Translations under genes and position numbers: made by a program
Assembly (NCBI GenBank): GCA_016801845.1
Contig: CM028928.1
Location: 11,886,827 to 11,950,826, forward strand
Source: Polydactylus sextarius
Lineage: Eukaryota > Chordata > Actinopteri > Polynemidae
Direction: 5' to 3'
Length of the DNA: 64,000 nucleotides
Notes under the pieces: generated by a model
Database searches by the model: none
What the model was told of the DNA's origin: nothing
The model's input: the letters and a program-made list of their open reading frames with translations, nothing else
Shown: positions 41,601 through 55,300 of the stretch, in pieces
Layout: each line of letters opens with the position of its first letter
Position numbering within the stretch: position 1 is the first letter of the stretch

Positions 41601-44600
41601 TGGCCTTTATCAGTCTGTGGGAATATATCAACCAGCAGAGATGAAAGGTGGATCTGGCATTTTATGATGCCCACATCAACCAAGGCCTCGCCTGCAGGTC
41701 ATGATGTACAGCGTACGGTATTAGATGCGGCACACTCTTCATCTAAGATCTTCTGCCTTCCTCACAGACGGGTCCAGATTCACAATTCAGAGAGGGCTTC
41801 ACGTCAAAGGCAACCAAGCTTAAGCTCGAGTGGAGATAAATTTCCCACATCCCTACCTGTCCCTTCTGCACGTCCATCACTTGCATGATTCAGCACCTCA
41901 ACTCTCTTCTTGTCTCTTTGCTTGCGTCTCCCCTGCTGAGGAACAATTTGCATGATTAGTTACTTTGTTCAATTAATTAAGACATCGGAGAGACTGGTGC
42001 CAGAATTTCTCCTTCCATGAGGAGATGATCGGCAGCTCCCCCTGCGCCCCAGCTCTGTCTTTCTTTCTCTTTTTTTGTCTTTGCCTTTAATGTTTATCTC
42101 ATCAAATAGACAGCTGGCGTTTGCAAGGAGAGGAGAATGAAATGAAAGAACGCGCAAGGGGAAAAAGTGACAAATGTGTTGTAGAGCCATCAGCTCCCGT
42201 CTGTGGGGAGTTTTTTTTTCTGTTTTTGGTAAAGAAAAGAACACATTTCTCATTCTGTGATGGTCCTCACTGATACGTCTGAGACGTCTTTATTGCAGTC
42301 AGTCACCTAGTCACAGTGCTGCTCGTTTGCGATATGACTCAAAAGGGGACACCACCTTTTTATGTAATCAGAATGAGAAAGGACTTTTTGTACCTTGATG
42401 GTGGCAGGATGTTCTAGGTTAGTGAGACTGCCCTATAAATTAAATATCACAGGTTTGATCCCTTTGGCATTGCTGGATCGCTGAGCTTTGAGTGAAATTT
42501 ACTGATATCAACAAAGAAACACATGGACCTTCTGGACAGTGTAATGATACTAAAGGTTTATTTTGTTATATAGTATTTATTTCACTTCTTTTCCTGAGAA
42601 AAGTTTTTTTTTTTTTTTTTTCCATTTTTTTCCATCCCGGATTTGCTCTTAACACCTCAATATCCACCATACCCATTGTTACATGGTGATAGGTAAAGCC
42701 GTAGTGAATTAAAGTTTGATAAGGCAACTTGGACCAAAATGCTGTTGTTGCCGAAACAGACTCAGAATCTTAAAGTGAATTCCTTGAACTGAAGATTGAG
42801 TTAGAAGTTTTAGCCATAACAACAGCGTAGTCCTAGAGGTGTTTGTTAGTCCACTTGGTTCACAGACCGAGTGGACTGAGACATGGCCAAGCCCAGAGGA
42901 TAGTGAATGACCCTTCCCATGTTCTCCGTTTAGAATATGACCTACCCTCAGGCAGACGTTACAGAGTCGCTCACTGTAAACTCAACCGTTTTAAGTATTC
43001 ATTTGCTCCAACCTCCCATCAAATTCCGTAACATGCTGCTTGAGGCCAAAGTTTGTGCAATAATTTTTATACTACTTTTATCATGATGATCTTTTAGCAT
43101 GTATTATTTATTAAAAGTGTATGTATGTGTTATGGGATATGTGCAATACAATTATGCAATTATGTAATTGTCAGTGATAGTATGGTATTGTCTGTTGTCA
43201 CTGTGGCTATCAAGGCATTTATGGTGCAGCAATTGAGTCCAAGACAAATTTCCCTGAGTGGGACAATAAAGTATGTTGAATCGTATCATATCGTACATTT
43301 CTGGTGTCCCGAGGATGATTCTGAATGACTTTGGTGGACCTTTGGATTTTCACTTAGCAACACCAATAAGTCAGAAACCTGAGAGTACATCCTGGTAATT
43401 TTAACAGTCTTGACTTCAACTCCATTACTAGCAAGACGTTGACCCTTGTTGCTTTAAGTAAAATGTGTCAACTATTACGTGGATTGATGTAATCAATGAA
43501 ATTAAAATGTCTTTGGTCATGAAATTTAGCATGTTTCTACTAGAATGGATTGTAATCAGTGCAGTGATGTGGTGAGCTTTTGGTCTAACACAGTTGTCAA
43601 ATCAATCAGAATCGTTATTTGTCCAACTATTTGCTTGATAACATCATCCATCCATACAAAACTAAGATATTAATCTTGGTTAACATACCAGTGTACTAGT
43701 GGTGCCCATTGAAGGTTTGAAAGTTAGTCTAACACACAAATAAATAAACAGGATATATTATTATATTTTCCAGCTTTCCATACAACTCAAATAACAAATA
43801 ACCAGTTCTTATTCCTAAAATGGACTAAGTCATTGTTAATATCCTTTCTCAAAGTTATACTGTATCTTTTCAAAAAAAAAATCAGTCTTGTCCGCTGCAA
43901 CCTTAAAGGAGATAATTGACACACAACAGTTCACAGAAGGTGTTCTTAGACGTCGTCATCAGCGGCAGCATAACAAGCTTCAAGACTAAACTGTGCGTCA
44001 GGTTGCTGAGGAAATCGGATGTAGAGGTAAGGTAGCCTGACATGCAAATTACTGCTTCTGGTTTGCTTTCAGCCATGCAGCTGGTGTAATTTAAAAATGA
44101 GGGCATGAGTCACTTGTGGATTTTGATTTCTGCTCTAGATGTAAATGGTACAGACCCTTTTTCAGTGAGTAATGCAGCCTGATTATGACTGACTACAGTT
44201 GGTGGACATGGGTTTCCGTATGTTTAAAGTCTTCATTGCCAGGTTTTTAAAGGAAAAGCTTGTTTAAAATGAGCCACTGCCTGATGAGCAGAGCAGAAGA
44301 AAGATTTTTAAGAATCTGTCCATCTTTGCATCGTCCAACTCTCTGCCCACACTAATACAAAGAGGTTCTTTGGCTCACACACACAATCTATCTCTCTCTC
44401 GCACTGCCTGACCTTGTGGTGACCCCTTCTATCAATGGCTGATAGCCCTCCTCTGAAGCCTCAGGCTATTAGCTGGTTTTTCCTCCTCTGTCTGAGAGAG
44501 GAAACAAGAAGGTAGACCGTCTCTTTCAGGAAGACAAAGGGAGACAGAAAGATTAAAGTCTGATTTGTTGTGGCTTCAACAGGTTTTTCTGCCTTCCACA

Positions 44601-46322
44601 GAAGTCCCTTCATATTCCGTCCAAGAAGATGAGGGTCTTTTTGTTTCCCATTTTAACACAAGACTCACCTTCTCCTTATGTTTTTTGGGTCCGGTTGAAT
44701 CTCACAGGACTACTTTCTCATCCCAGCCATTCCTCTGCAATGTGTTGCCATATGGCTCAGTTTACAGCCTTGATTTATTCAAAGCCACGACTTCCATTGC
44801 TCTTCTGTTATTGATCCCTTACTAATGAAAGGGGGGAGAAATAAGGCTTACAGAGCTTTCGTTGGCAGCACAGGTGTCAAATAGAGCAGGCCCCACAGGT
44901 GACGCTCAGCACCGAAATGTCTCATAATGAGCTTCCTCACCGCGCACAGAGACACGGGAAGAAAAATGGGATGTGAAAGAGAGTGACGGATGGCGAGGTG
45001 GGGTTAGATATCGTCTTGTGTGAGTGCATGTGCGAGGGAAGGGAAGGTGATAGACAGAGGGAAAGTGAGGGGGATGGAGGTAGAGAAGGAGACGTTGAGG
45101 GATAGGGTGAGGCCGAGGGCAGAACAGGAAGCATGAGCAAGAGTAGTCTGAGGGAGACAGAGATGTAAGGCAACAAATGAGGCCAATAAAACACACAGGC
45201 AGGTTCCTTCAGGGAGTCACGGATCCTTGTTTTTTTGACAGAGGAAACACAGGTTTGTCTTCAGTGATTACTTATGCTGCACGCCTCTGTCTTTCCACCG
45301 CAATTTACCTCCAGAACAATTTATTTTCTCCCAGTTCCTCAACTACCTGACTGTATTTATTCATACCTGGGTTGCATTTGTTTCACTATCTATAGACCGA
45401 AAGACATACAGCCCTCAATCACCACAAGAAAGAAAAGAAAAACATATCTAAGTAATTTTCAGTACTGTAAAATTCAAATTGCATCATGAAGCTGCAGGGT
45501 CAAGACTTTTTTTTGTTTCTCTCCTAGTCCAGACAGAGCAGTGCAGCAGACCTTAAAAACCTTTTGTAACTTGTTCAGCGCCACAGAGACAGCTCTGCCT
45601 CCATTCCCGCATCACCCAGCTGCAGATTGAGCAAGTAGAGAGAAACCAATGGCTACAAACCAAAAACTGACAAACACGAAATAAAAGCACATAGTTTTGG
45701 TCCCTGACCCGATGTACATGTCGTACATACCAAGCTCAGTCCTCCATGCTGCACAGATACACAGTGCACTGCTAAAAGCTGCGTCGGGAACATTAGCAGA
45801 TTATGCAGCAAAGCATTAACGTCCTTTCACAAAAAGGAAGTGAAGATAGCATGAAAACGTGCCAATGAGCAACACACGTCAGCCCGTTTTTCATTATCAT
45901 CGACTTTAAAATTAGTGCCGAAGCAATGAATGCCAACAGTTTGGACAGATTGATTAGTTCAGTCATGTATCTTTTTAATAGACAAACATTATCTCTAAAT
46001 CATAAATCAAATCAATTTTTTGTTTTATATTACACAGTTTTTTTTCTTCTTGTGTAAGTTAGTTATCAAGCAAAACTCCCATTGATTTCAGCCTCTTAAA
46101 TTCTGCTTCTTTCTGCTTTATATCATTGTAAATTGAATATCTTTGGGGAATTTTTTTGGATTCACGAACAGACAAAAAACATTTCCAGCAATTTCGAGAC
46201 GTTGTGTTGTTGCCACAGGAACCGTTTGTATTTTATGGTATTGTGTCGACTAAATCAATGACTTGATTAATTTGTTATGAGGATAAAACCATTTCTGAGC
46301 TGCTGATTTTCCCACATTTTAT

Positions 46323-46385
<63 letters not shown>

Positions 46386-49300
46386 TACTAACTCACTTTA
46401 TTAAGTTTATCACATAATTATGACAAAAGAAGCTTTTTTCCACATAGTAAATGCCATATATTCATTAAGTGAGGCAGCTTTATCCTCTACTAACTAAATT
46501 AAAGAGCAGACACGATGCGTGAAGATTTGGTTGGCTTACCACCTCCAGCTAACAATCTGCTGGGGGAAAAGTCCTGATCTGCAATCCTGAAGTGGCTGCC
46601 ACGTGTGTTAGCAATTAATGCGACAATTATTTTCTCCATTGATCGCTGTGTAAGATATTAATTAATTTACAATAACGTGAAGTGAAGCAAATAAGAGGAG
46701 ATACTGACTTTTAAGAACAAGATACCAAAAAATGTTCAATATCGCTACATAATTTTAGCTCCAAAAAATGTGATATTGATTTATCCGGTAGACTCGACTT
46801 CTTGATCCAGACTTACCTGACAGCCTCAGTCAAACAGGACTGAAGATTTTTTTTTGTTTTGTTTGAGAGAGTTTTAGGTTTTGGTTTCCAGTTATATTTT
46901 TGGGTTATCATTATAATTGGGGTTGTTGCAGGCTCACTAAACTTATCTCTAAATAAACCTTCGCGTAAATGAGCTAAGTCACAACTATCTCGAAAAGTCA
47001 GCACCACGGTCAGCCCCCAGTCCTCGTACACACTTGTTTGGTCATGCAGCTCTGCGTAGAGGGGGGGAAAAAAGTCCAAGTGTTTCAGCATGTCTAAGTA
47101 GGTAGTGTACACACAGACCATGGTTTAATCCTATTTCTTGTGGGAGCAACCACTGGGAGAAGGAGGCGAGAGTTTGCCAGCAGCTTATTTTCAGCCCGGT
47201 GCAGTGCTGCTCTCGGGGTTTGTGGCGCTTCCACTCGGTGTTGGAGGGGAGAGGGGGTGGGGTGTGGTAGGACAGACGCATAAATTATTGAAGCAAATGC
47301 GAATCACTGGAAGGGACAAAATGTTAGTGAGAACATGGCCGCTTGCAACACACACACAAAAACAAACAAACAAAAAAAAAAACGACAATTTGTCAGAAAG
47401 TGCTTTTAAAGTGAGCTGTTTACCTACAAGGCACTGAGCCGAGTCTCTTATTCAGAGGTGCTTCACAGCACTCAGGTGGTGTGGGTTTATTCTCTCAAGG
47501 GCACCTTGTTGATTGGTATATTGTTCTCTGTCTTAAACCTTTATCCTGGTATTTATTAAATGGCCTTTCTAAGTACCACACTTCTTAAAAGCATTCAGAT
47601 ACTTGCAAAGGATTGTGATGTCAAAGGCTTTACTTTGGTCAAGACTATGGAGAAATGTTCTTATTTACCTCAGCTGCCGTTATCTTATTTGCTTTTCTTG
47701 TTTTTTATAGTAATATATATACTGCTTATATGTGATTTCAGATAAGGGGCAGGGGCTCTACTTTTTTTTTTTGCTACCAATTCTCTAACTTCAGGAATAT
47801 GGCGTCATTTCTGTGTCTATAAAGTTTTGGGCTGCGAGACAGAGTGTTTTATTTTGACCCACTGGCTCCTCTCCCAGCAGCCACTCAGGCTGTGTACAAA
47901 ATACAAGGACCTTGCAACACCCTTGGAAATGAACAGATAATGATTTGAAAAATTCTGCATCACCGCCAGGCTTGGACACAAAACCGTACACCTGATGGTA
48001 ACACTTTTTTTTTAACACAACAAATAAACAACAGGCTATAAATCAAACCTTTAAACATCCAGCTTTTTCTTTATATGCTTCTACTTTCTCATTGTTTTGT
48101 TATATGTTTCCAAGGATTCTCCACTGCCTTGCAACAAGAATTTCATTTTGTAATCTTCCAGGTGCATGATAGCAAGGTCTCCAGACTTGCCTTAAAAAAT
48201 TGGCTCTTGCTGTGCGCTCCTCGACCTCACTGTGAACGCGTCCAACAGCACCACAGCTGTGTGTGTTGCATATTTTAACATTGCATGAAAAGTTCAGCCC
48301 CGCTGTGGAAGTAGCGCGGGGCTTGTGGAGATATTTACTATCTTTATTGTGAACTACAGTGCTTTTATGCCGTTTTGTGTTCAGTTCGCACTCTGCCTTG
48401 AGCTATACTGTAACATCATGAGACGTCACTTGGGGTGAGGACATCTGAAGAGGTGACCTTGTGTTGCTTTCATTGACACAGTTGTCGGTTTTTGAATTAT
48501 TTTGAAGACACTGCTCTGTAGGAAATGTTATTGTTGATGTGCTTTGAATGAAATCCTGTAATACTTCTTATACTGAAGGCTGACATTCAATAGAGAATGT
48601 TCGTGAATTAATGTAGATTTTAACACTTTAATCAAATCGTTATTTGGCACTAATATGCTTTGTATAAACACTGATAACACACTAAAAATCCTTGTGTACC
48701 TTGTACCTTGACTGTCAATAAACATGTCCTAGTTTGCTTATATTTATAAAATTTTTCATTTTAACCCCCAAGAGTAAAGTAAAATTTTATTATAACGAGG
48801 CAACCGTTCATTGTCTAACACTCAAAGGACTCGATAAATATCTTCAAACATGTCGGACAAATAGAATATCAGGATGGACTTGATATCTGGGGTCCTTTAT
48901 TTATTGTTTGATTGGAGCAGAAAACGATTAATACACAGTCAATTAAAATTACGGAAGTACAGATTTTACAGATTTTCTTTTGTATCAGTTTGTTAAGCTA
49001 GCAATTCAATAAGAAATACAACTTGACTATGGAATGAAACTACACAGGTACACGGATTCAACAAAACAGCCACAGTTCACATGATTAATGGTCAATGTGT
49101 GTGTTTGTGTTTTGCAGACATAAACATGGCGGGTGAGCCCAAACCATACAGGCCTAAAGCAGGCTCCAAGCGGCCACTGTCAGCTGTTTACAGGTAAGAT
49201 GTCTCCTCCTTACAACATCATCCTCCTCTACACGCAGAGGTGTGTCTTTCGACATTAATATTAACTCACTTTCCCATCCTGCTGCTCTGGCTGATGTAAA

Positions 49301-52300
49301 TGCAGAGTAATATTTAAAATACCAAGACTCCCATTATGTGTTATAATCTTTTTTTTTCTTCTTCTTCTGAACCTTGAATTTCTAATTGAGTTTTTTAATG
49401 TCTGCACTTCCTCCCTTCTTGACTGGTGTTCATTCAGCACAAGCCTGTAAAGCTCAAAGGAGATGCTGTTGTTATGTGCATCATTAGGCATGACCCTGAT
49501 TTTCTGGTCCGTACACATCTGCTGGTCACAAACAGATCAAAGCTCTGCTTGTTTACTGCAGTCTGATGTCACGGAGGAACAGACATGTTTTCTATTCACT
49601 GAAACACTTTCCTGTGTTTTCCGGATAGTTTGTTCATTGACAAAGTTGAAATTCCCACCAATTTACTCCTTTGTGAATCGTTGGTCAGTTGTATCGCAAG
49701 TCTCAATTTTTACTAATTTATTAGCTGTTGTTTTTGTGTTTGTGTGTGTGTGTGTGCACGCGCGCTTTGTGTCATTATAAAACCTCATCTGCATTTTACA
49801 GCTGCAGCTGAAAACAGCCAGGATGTAATATGGTAATCATGAGACAGGAACAGGAGAGGCAAAAAAAAATAAAAAATCAACAGTACACTTCTCCAAGTTA
49901 AAATAGTAAAACATTAATGTAAATTCCTGTGGGAATAGCAACATTTCAAAACAGCTCCCTCTTTTTTCTTCCTCTCTTTATTTTACTTCTCTCCCTGATT
50001 TAGAAATTACTTGCCATCCTGAGCATGTACTTAATATTGATTTTTCTCTCCAGGGTCTAAAAAAAGATTTTTTTCATTATTATTATTTCACTCTCTGACT
50101 TTATTTTCCCTCTGAAACTTTTCTTTCTTGATCTGTGGTCTTTGCATGCCAGCTCGGCTGCTCAACCCTGCAGTGAGCTTTAAGTGTCCGAGTCGGAACA
50201 GCTTGAGTTTGATCTGCTTTCTTTTGACAGATCTAGAATGACTTCTCTTAATAAAACCTTTCCTTATCTCTGTGTCCCTGTCTGTCTTGTGCCTCGCCCT
50301 CATCCCTCACCGTCTGCCTCATAGTGGTTATGAATTTGATTACGAGTACTACAGAGATGATTTCTACACCAGGTATGTATCATTCACATTATGTTGTCAA
50401 TTTTTGGATTTAACACAGAAAAAAAAAAATTGACAGTTAGCTTTTCATTATGACTGCTGCACGTCAAGTTTTGCATTTTCCAGAGTCACATAAAGTAGTT
50501 AATGGTGTAAACAGCTCCAAACCCACTGGTAGATGGTTTAAGCTGAAGTTACTAGCTAACTACTAGCTAGCTAGCTAACGCAGCTAATTTTAGCGGCATT
50601 AGTCAGGAGAAAATACTGTCAGCGTGTCTCAATTCACATACCTCCATACTTACACATACTATTTGAAATGCGTGAATGTGTTCACACTGACAAGCATCTT
50701 GGCTAAGTATCAGAAGGGGAGGGATTGCAACGGCGGTGTAATCGCCACCTCGCATGAAACGTGGAGCCCACACAAGCAAACGTCAGCACTAGTAAGGTTT
50801 TCATTCTTGATTGTAATTGAAAACAAGGGGGCAACAATCGCGGTTCAAAATGGCGATTAACGTTCCGTTCAGTGGCAATTCACCATTAAAAAGCAGACAA
50901 AGAGGAAGACATTACAATCATTTCTGGTAAGTGTATGAGGATTTGAGACAGCACTACCCAAAAATTCCTCAAAATTTGTGCATTGCGGAAGTAAGCACAC
51001 ACACTGGCTGCATCCAAATACCCCTACTAGCCTAGTACGTAGTAGGCAAAAATGAGTAAGCGACGCTCTAGTATGTCCGAATACCTTAGTAGCTTTCAGT
51101 AGTAGGCAAAAGGTTCCTGGATGGTTTACTACTTCTGCTAGGATTTTGCAGTATGCAAGTGATGTACACTACGCTAACTACGCTATCCCAGAAGTCACCG
51201 GGAGGTTGAAAACTGTAGAAGAAGAAACTTCGCCCGCTAAATGTGACATCCGATACTTACTGGGATAAATTAATTATGTATAGTAAATACTGATCGGCAA
51301 CCACATCTATGTGCTTGTTAGGGAATGGGAATGGAGACAGCAGCCAGGGAGAGATTATTTTGATATTTTTACAATTTTATTCAAATTTGTTTAGTGATAA
51401 AAGGGGAACAGCAAAAGGATCAGATGTCCTGTGATGTTTAACTTATTTTCCGACCGTTTCTATACAAACCTTAAAAAGCGATTGCATTAAAACGCAAATG
51501 CAGACTGTTAAGTAAATAAAAGCCACATGTACTTTAGTAAATAAAAAATGTCCATAGTTATTCACATCACCAATGTGTGTAAAAAGTCGCCGCTATGACT
51601 GCGATGCTAACCCTCCGCTTCAAGCCGCAAAATCATGACGTTGATGTAAACATCTAGGTCACAAAACAGGCAAGATGGCAGTGTTGTAGTACGTCCGAAT
51701 TGTGCCTACTACTGGTTTGCTTGCTATGTAGTAGCTACTACTGCAACAGTCAAGTAGTAGGCACTCAGTAGTATGCAGTGCGTACTAAGGATTCGGATGC
51801 AGCCACAGTGTACGTAATATTACAGAAGTATCCATATTGAGACATACTGTCTTACTGGCTGGCTTTTGAGTGTTTCAGCTATTTTATTAATTGCGTAACT
51901 TGACAGTTACAAACACGGCACCATGTGAGAAGTAAATTTAAATGTTAAAGCTGTACTCCCTAAACAGATCGGCAGCTTTTGTGGCCATGAGGCAGAAACG
52001 CAATGACCACTTACCCAATCAATTACAAAATGGAAAAATGGCAGCCAAGGAAGCAGCACACATCATCACTATCAATCACATAAAGTAGACGGACCACACA
52101 AGAAAGTAAAATGTAACTTTTTATGCCTCAGCAATTTTGGTAGCCTGTTTTCAGGTTTTTTTCAAATTTTCAGGTTCACTTGGACTCAAGATTGAACTTG
52201 AAGAATAAAATGGTGGCCAAATATCAAATGTGACTGAGATTTGGCCCTCTGAAAGTGATAGCTCAAGAATTCCTTCAGTTTTTTTTTTTTAAACTACCTT

Positions 52301-55300
52301 TTATGTTGTTCTGTTATCGCCCATTTATTTAGTTTATTGCACCTTGTGTCTGTTACTGTTACGTTTCATTAAAAAAGATAAAGAAAAAGAAAGAAATTTC
52401 AGCTGCAGTTAATATAATGAAAGGAGCTGTACAAATAAAGTTAATTGTCATTACATACTACTTTGGCGCAATAGTTATAACAGCCAGAAATGCCAACAAA
52501 TCTTCAATGTACAGTTAGATTTGTACTTGTATTTCAAAACCACCACCCTCAAAGTGCTTCACACAGTTATTACAGCCATGTATGCTACTTCAATATGTGG
52601 AGAAAATCCAAAGCTTGACAGGCCCCCGTCATGCCTGATTATGGTTATGAAGTTGTGTTTGGACAGTAAGTATTTGGATAAAGAGGTTTACTGAACAGTC
52701 GATAGGATTTCTCTTAAGACTCTTGACTGACTCTTCCCTATTAAAAATCTGCCTTGTTAGATGTAATTCAGTAACCCTCCCACAGCGTCAACTTGTCAAA
52801 ATATCTGAGCGCAACAAGCACGCCACCCAGAGCGCTCGCTCGTCGTCTCTCCCGTTTCATCTGCCAATGATCGCAGCGATTATCTGCTGAGACATTTTCT
52901 TAATGTCAAACTTGTTGAGAGTCGAGACAGACGTCCGAGAAGAACGAGAGAAAGAGAGAAAGAACCTATAGAAAATGTACCTTGAAATACAATATGCTGG
53001 AGAGATGACATTCTTTCAAAAGAGGAGATGGTGAAATAAACAGAAAACCTTTTAGTTCTTGTCAATATACCTTTTCTAAATGCTGTCGAGGCTTTTATTG
53101 AACTCAGTCACTCATAGAAAGAGTGTAAGAACAGAAATGTTTTTTATTTTTCTTTTCTTGAGGCTGTTTGACTACCATGGCAGAGTGGCCCCCCCACCCA
53201 GAGCCGTGATCCCCCTCAAACGCTCCAGGGTGCTCGCTCCCTCCTCCCGTCGTGGGAAGACCTCCTTCCCGATCAAAACATCCTCCTCTTCCTCCTCTTC
53301 ATCCTCCAGACCTCCCACATCATCATCTGCCACCGGGCTCAAACGTACGTACAGTAAGGTGCTTTTGTTTTCTTTGTTTTCCTTTCTTTTACTTCTCATG
53401 TTTGCACTTGTGTTTTGTTTTGATATCATTTTTTTTTTCAGAGAGCGCAGTCTAATTACTCTAATGGCATTCTGTCCATTTTTTTTTACCCCTAAATACT
53501 AAAGGATTAATGCAAATCTCAAAAAATGCAGCTCTGAGAAAAAAGGTGGTGGTACGATTTGGCATGTGCTGCTAAAAAAAAAAAAAACCCTCTTTAAGTC
53601 ACTCCAGCAGCTCAGAAGAAGAAACCAGACTGCGAGTTGGAAGCAAAAAAACAAAATAAAACAAACAAACAAAAGAAAAAAACACTAAATCGCAAACACA
53701 AATATAATCCGAACAGCACATTCAGCAAACTGCACCATTCCCATCAACTCAACATCCATCTGGATCTCATTTGGTCCTCTGATTAACTAGTGATGCATTA
53801 TAACACCCTAAATGTAATTAACATGAGATTGGGGGCATCTCTGTGGAGCTGTGGTCAGCTGTGTTTTCCTAAACATTAGTTTCTATCCGTAGCCTGTGTA
53901 ATTGGCTACAGTGTTTGTTCATTGTTGCCTGTCTGGGCCAGTGTTATCAGCACGAGCAGCTTGGTAAGGTCTGTCAGGAGGACACAGTTGCAGTTGGTAT
54001 TACAGAGACGAAAAAAAAGCCCCCCCCCAAAAAAAAGCCCATCTCCAATCCTCTTTTTGGAGAGAGTCAATGAATTCTCTCTCCTCTGTCTAAGCAGTGC
54101 TGCTATATGTTTGGGAGACTAATTTGCCCCTGCCAGGACCATGAAAAATCACTGTTTTTATTGACTTGGCCCCAAATAGATTGTATGGCAAAATAAGGTT
54201 AGCTTGTCCAAACAACAGGGTGTATTAGTGTGGGCAGTTTGAACCACTTGGACGGTGTCTGAGTAATAATTCGCTTGAGGGGAAAAGAAGGAAACAGCTG
54301 TTAGATGCATGGATCATGGGGACGGATATGTTTGTTTTTCCACATTAAATTCTCTTTGACACATTATATTCACTGTCAGTTATCAGAGACCGTGAAAATA
54401 AACTAAAGTAAATTAATTGTGTTGTGCTTTGTAAAGTCAAACTGTGCGATACAAGTGCTACTTATATTTAACTGTTGTTCTCAGCTAACATTTCCTATCT
54501 CTTTCTCCTGCTCACACACACACTCACTTTCTCTCTCTCTCTTTCTCTACTTGTAAAATGTCCATTAAATTAAAAACAAATTAATTACTCACATAACAAG
54601 CGCCCAGGTTTCTTTGTGCACCAGCTCAAATATGATCCACTCAAGACAAAACTCAAGGTCTATTTAGGAGGTGCTGTTGTTCTGAGTTGTTCGTATCACA
54701 TGATCTTCATTATGTCGACTTTAAATCTGAACTTCACTTACTAAACAGACTCCGGCGTCAATTGCTGCATGGTGAATAATGAATTAGAACCATAAAAGAC
54801 TTCCCAGCAATGATCCTGGTCTTTGTTGAAGTTAACTCTCAGAGTTTAAAGCTGCTGCTAAATGTGGTTTTAGCCAAAAAGGGTTCAGCTATTGCTGCGT
54901 TTCTGAGACGAGATGTTATAATTCAGCCTTTGAGCAGCTACTTCAGGACAGAACAGCACAAGTGATTCACTATAAGGCTAGCTGGTTAGCAGGCTAACTC
55001 CAGTAGTATGCTTACTTCTCAAAAAGTACATTTCAGCATCACTGTCCGCTTCAGTCTTCATTGACCAGTGGTTCAGGATAGTAGATCTTCACTATCCCCA
55101 AGATAAAAATTCCATGGTTCATCACTAAGAACAAAAATTAGATCCATCCCTCATTCTCTAAATCGTTCCCAAAGCTTATTAATGACTCACTATTGATAAG
55201 TAACAACTCATGTCTGTCGGGTTGAGGCTAGCTGTTAGCTTGTTAGCATGCTAACTTCTTCTGCGTGAAGTTGTCATGGGAGCTTTGTGTTCTCAGTTTA

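Larger units (their letters stand above)
35641..49117. other. 3' part of ralyl intron 2
   Basis: No coding exon found between the candidate exon and 49118. It contains many poly-A/T runs, microsatellites and old repeats. The open frames here have no family features. Confidence 0.65.
50373..53162. other. ralyl intron 4
   Basis: 2790 bp, gtatgt to cttgag. Its middle is occupied by the MITE-like sequences listed separately. No extra exon seen. Confidence 0.8.

Noticed and set aside
41099..41888. Two ORFs of about 140 codons on opposite strands
   Set aside because: Low-information peptides without motifs or splice signals; they read as chance ORFs in intron 2.
42843..43031. 62-codon ORF as an independent gene
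   Set aside because: The peptide is the tail of a LINE reverse-transcriptase ORF, followed by LINE-type 3' UTR.
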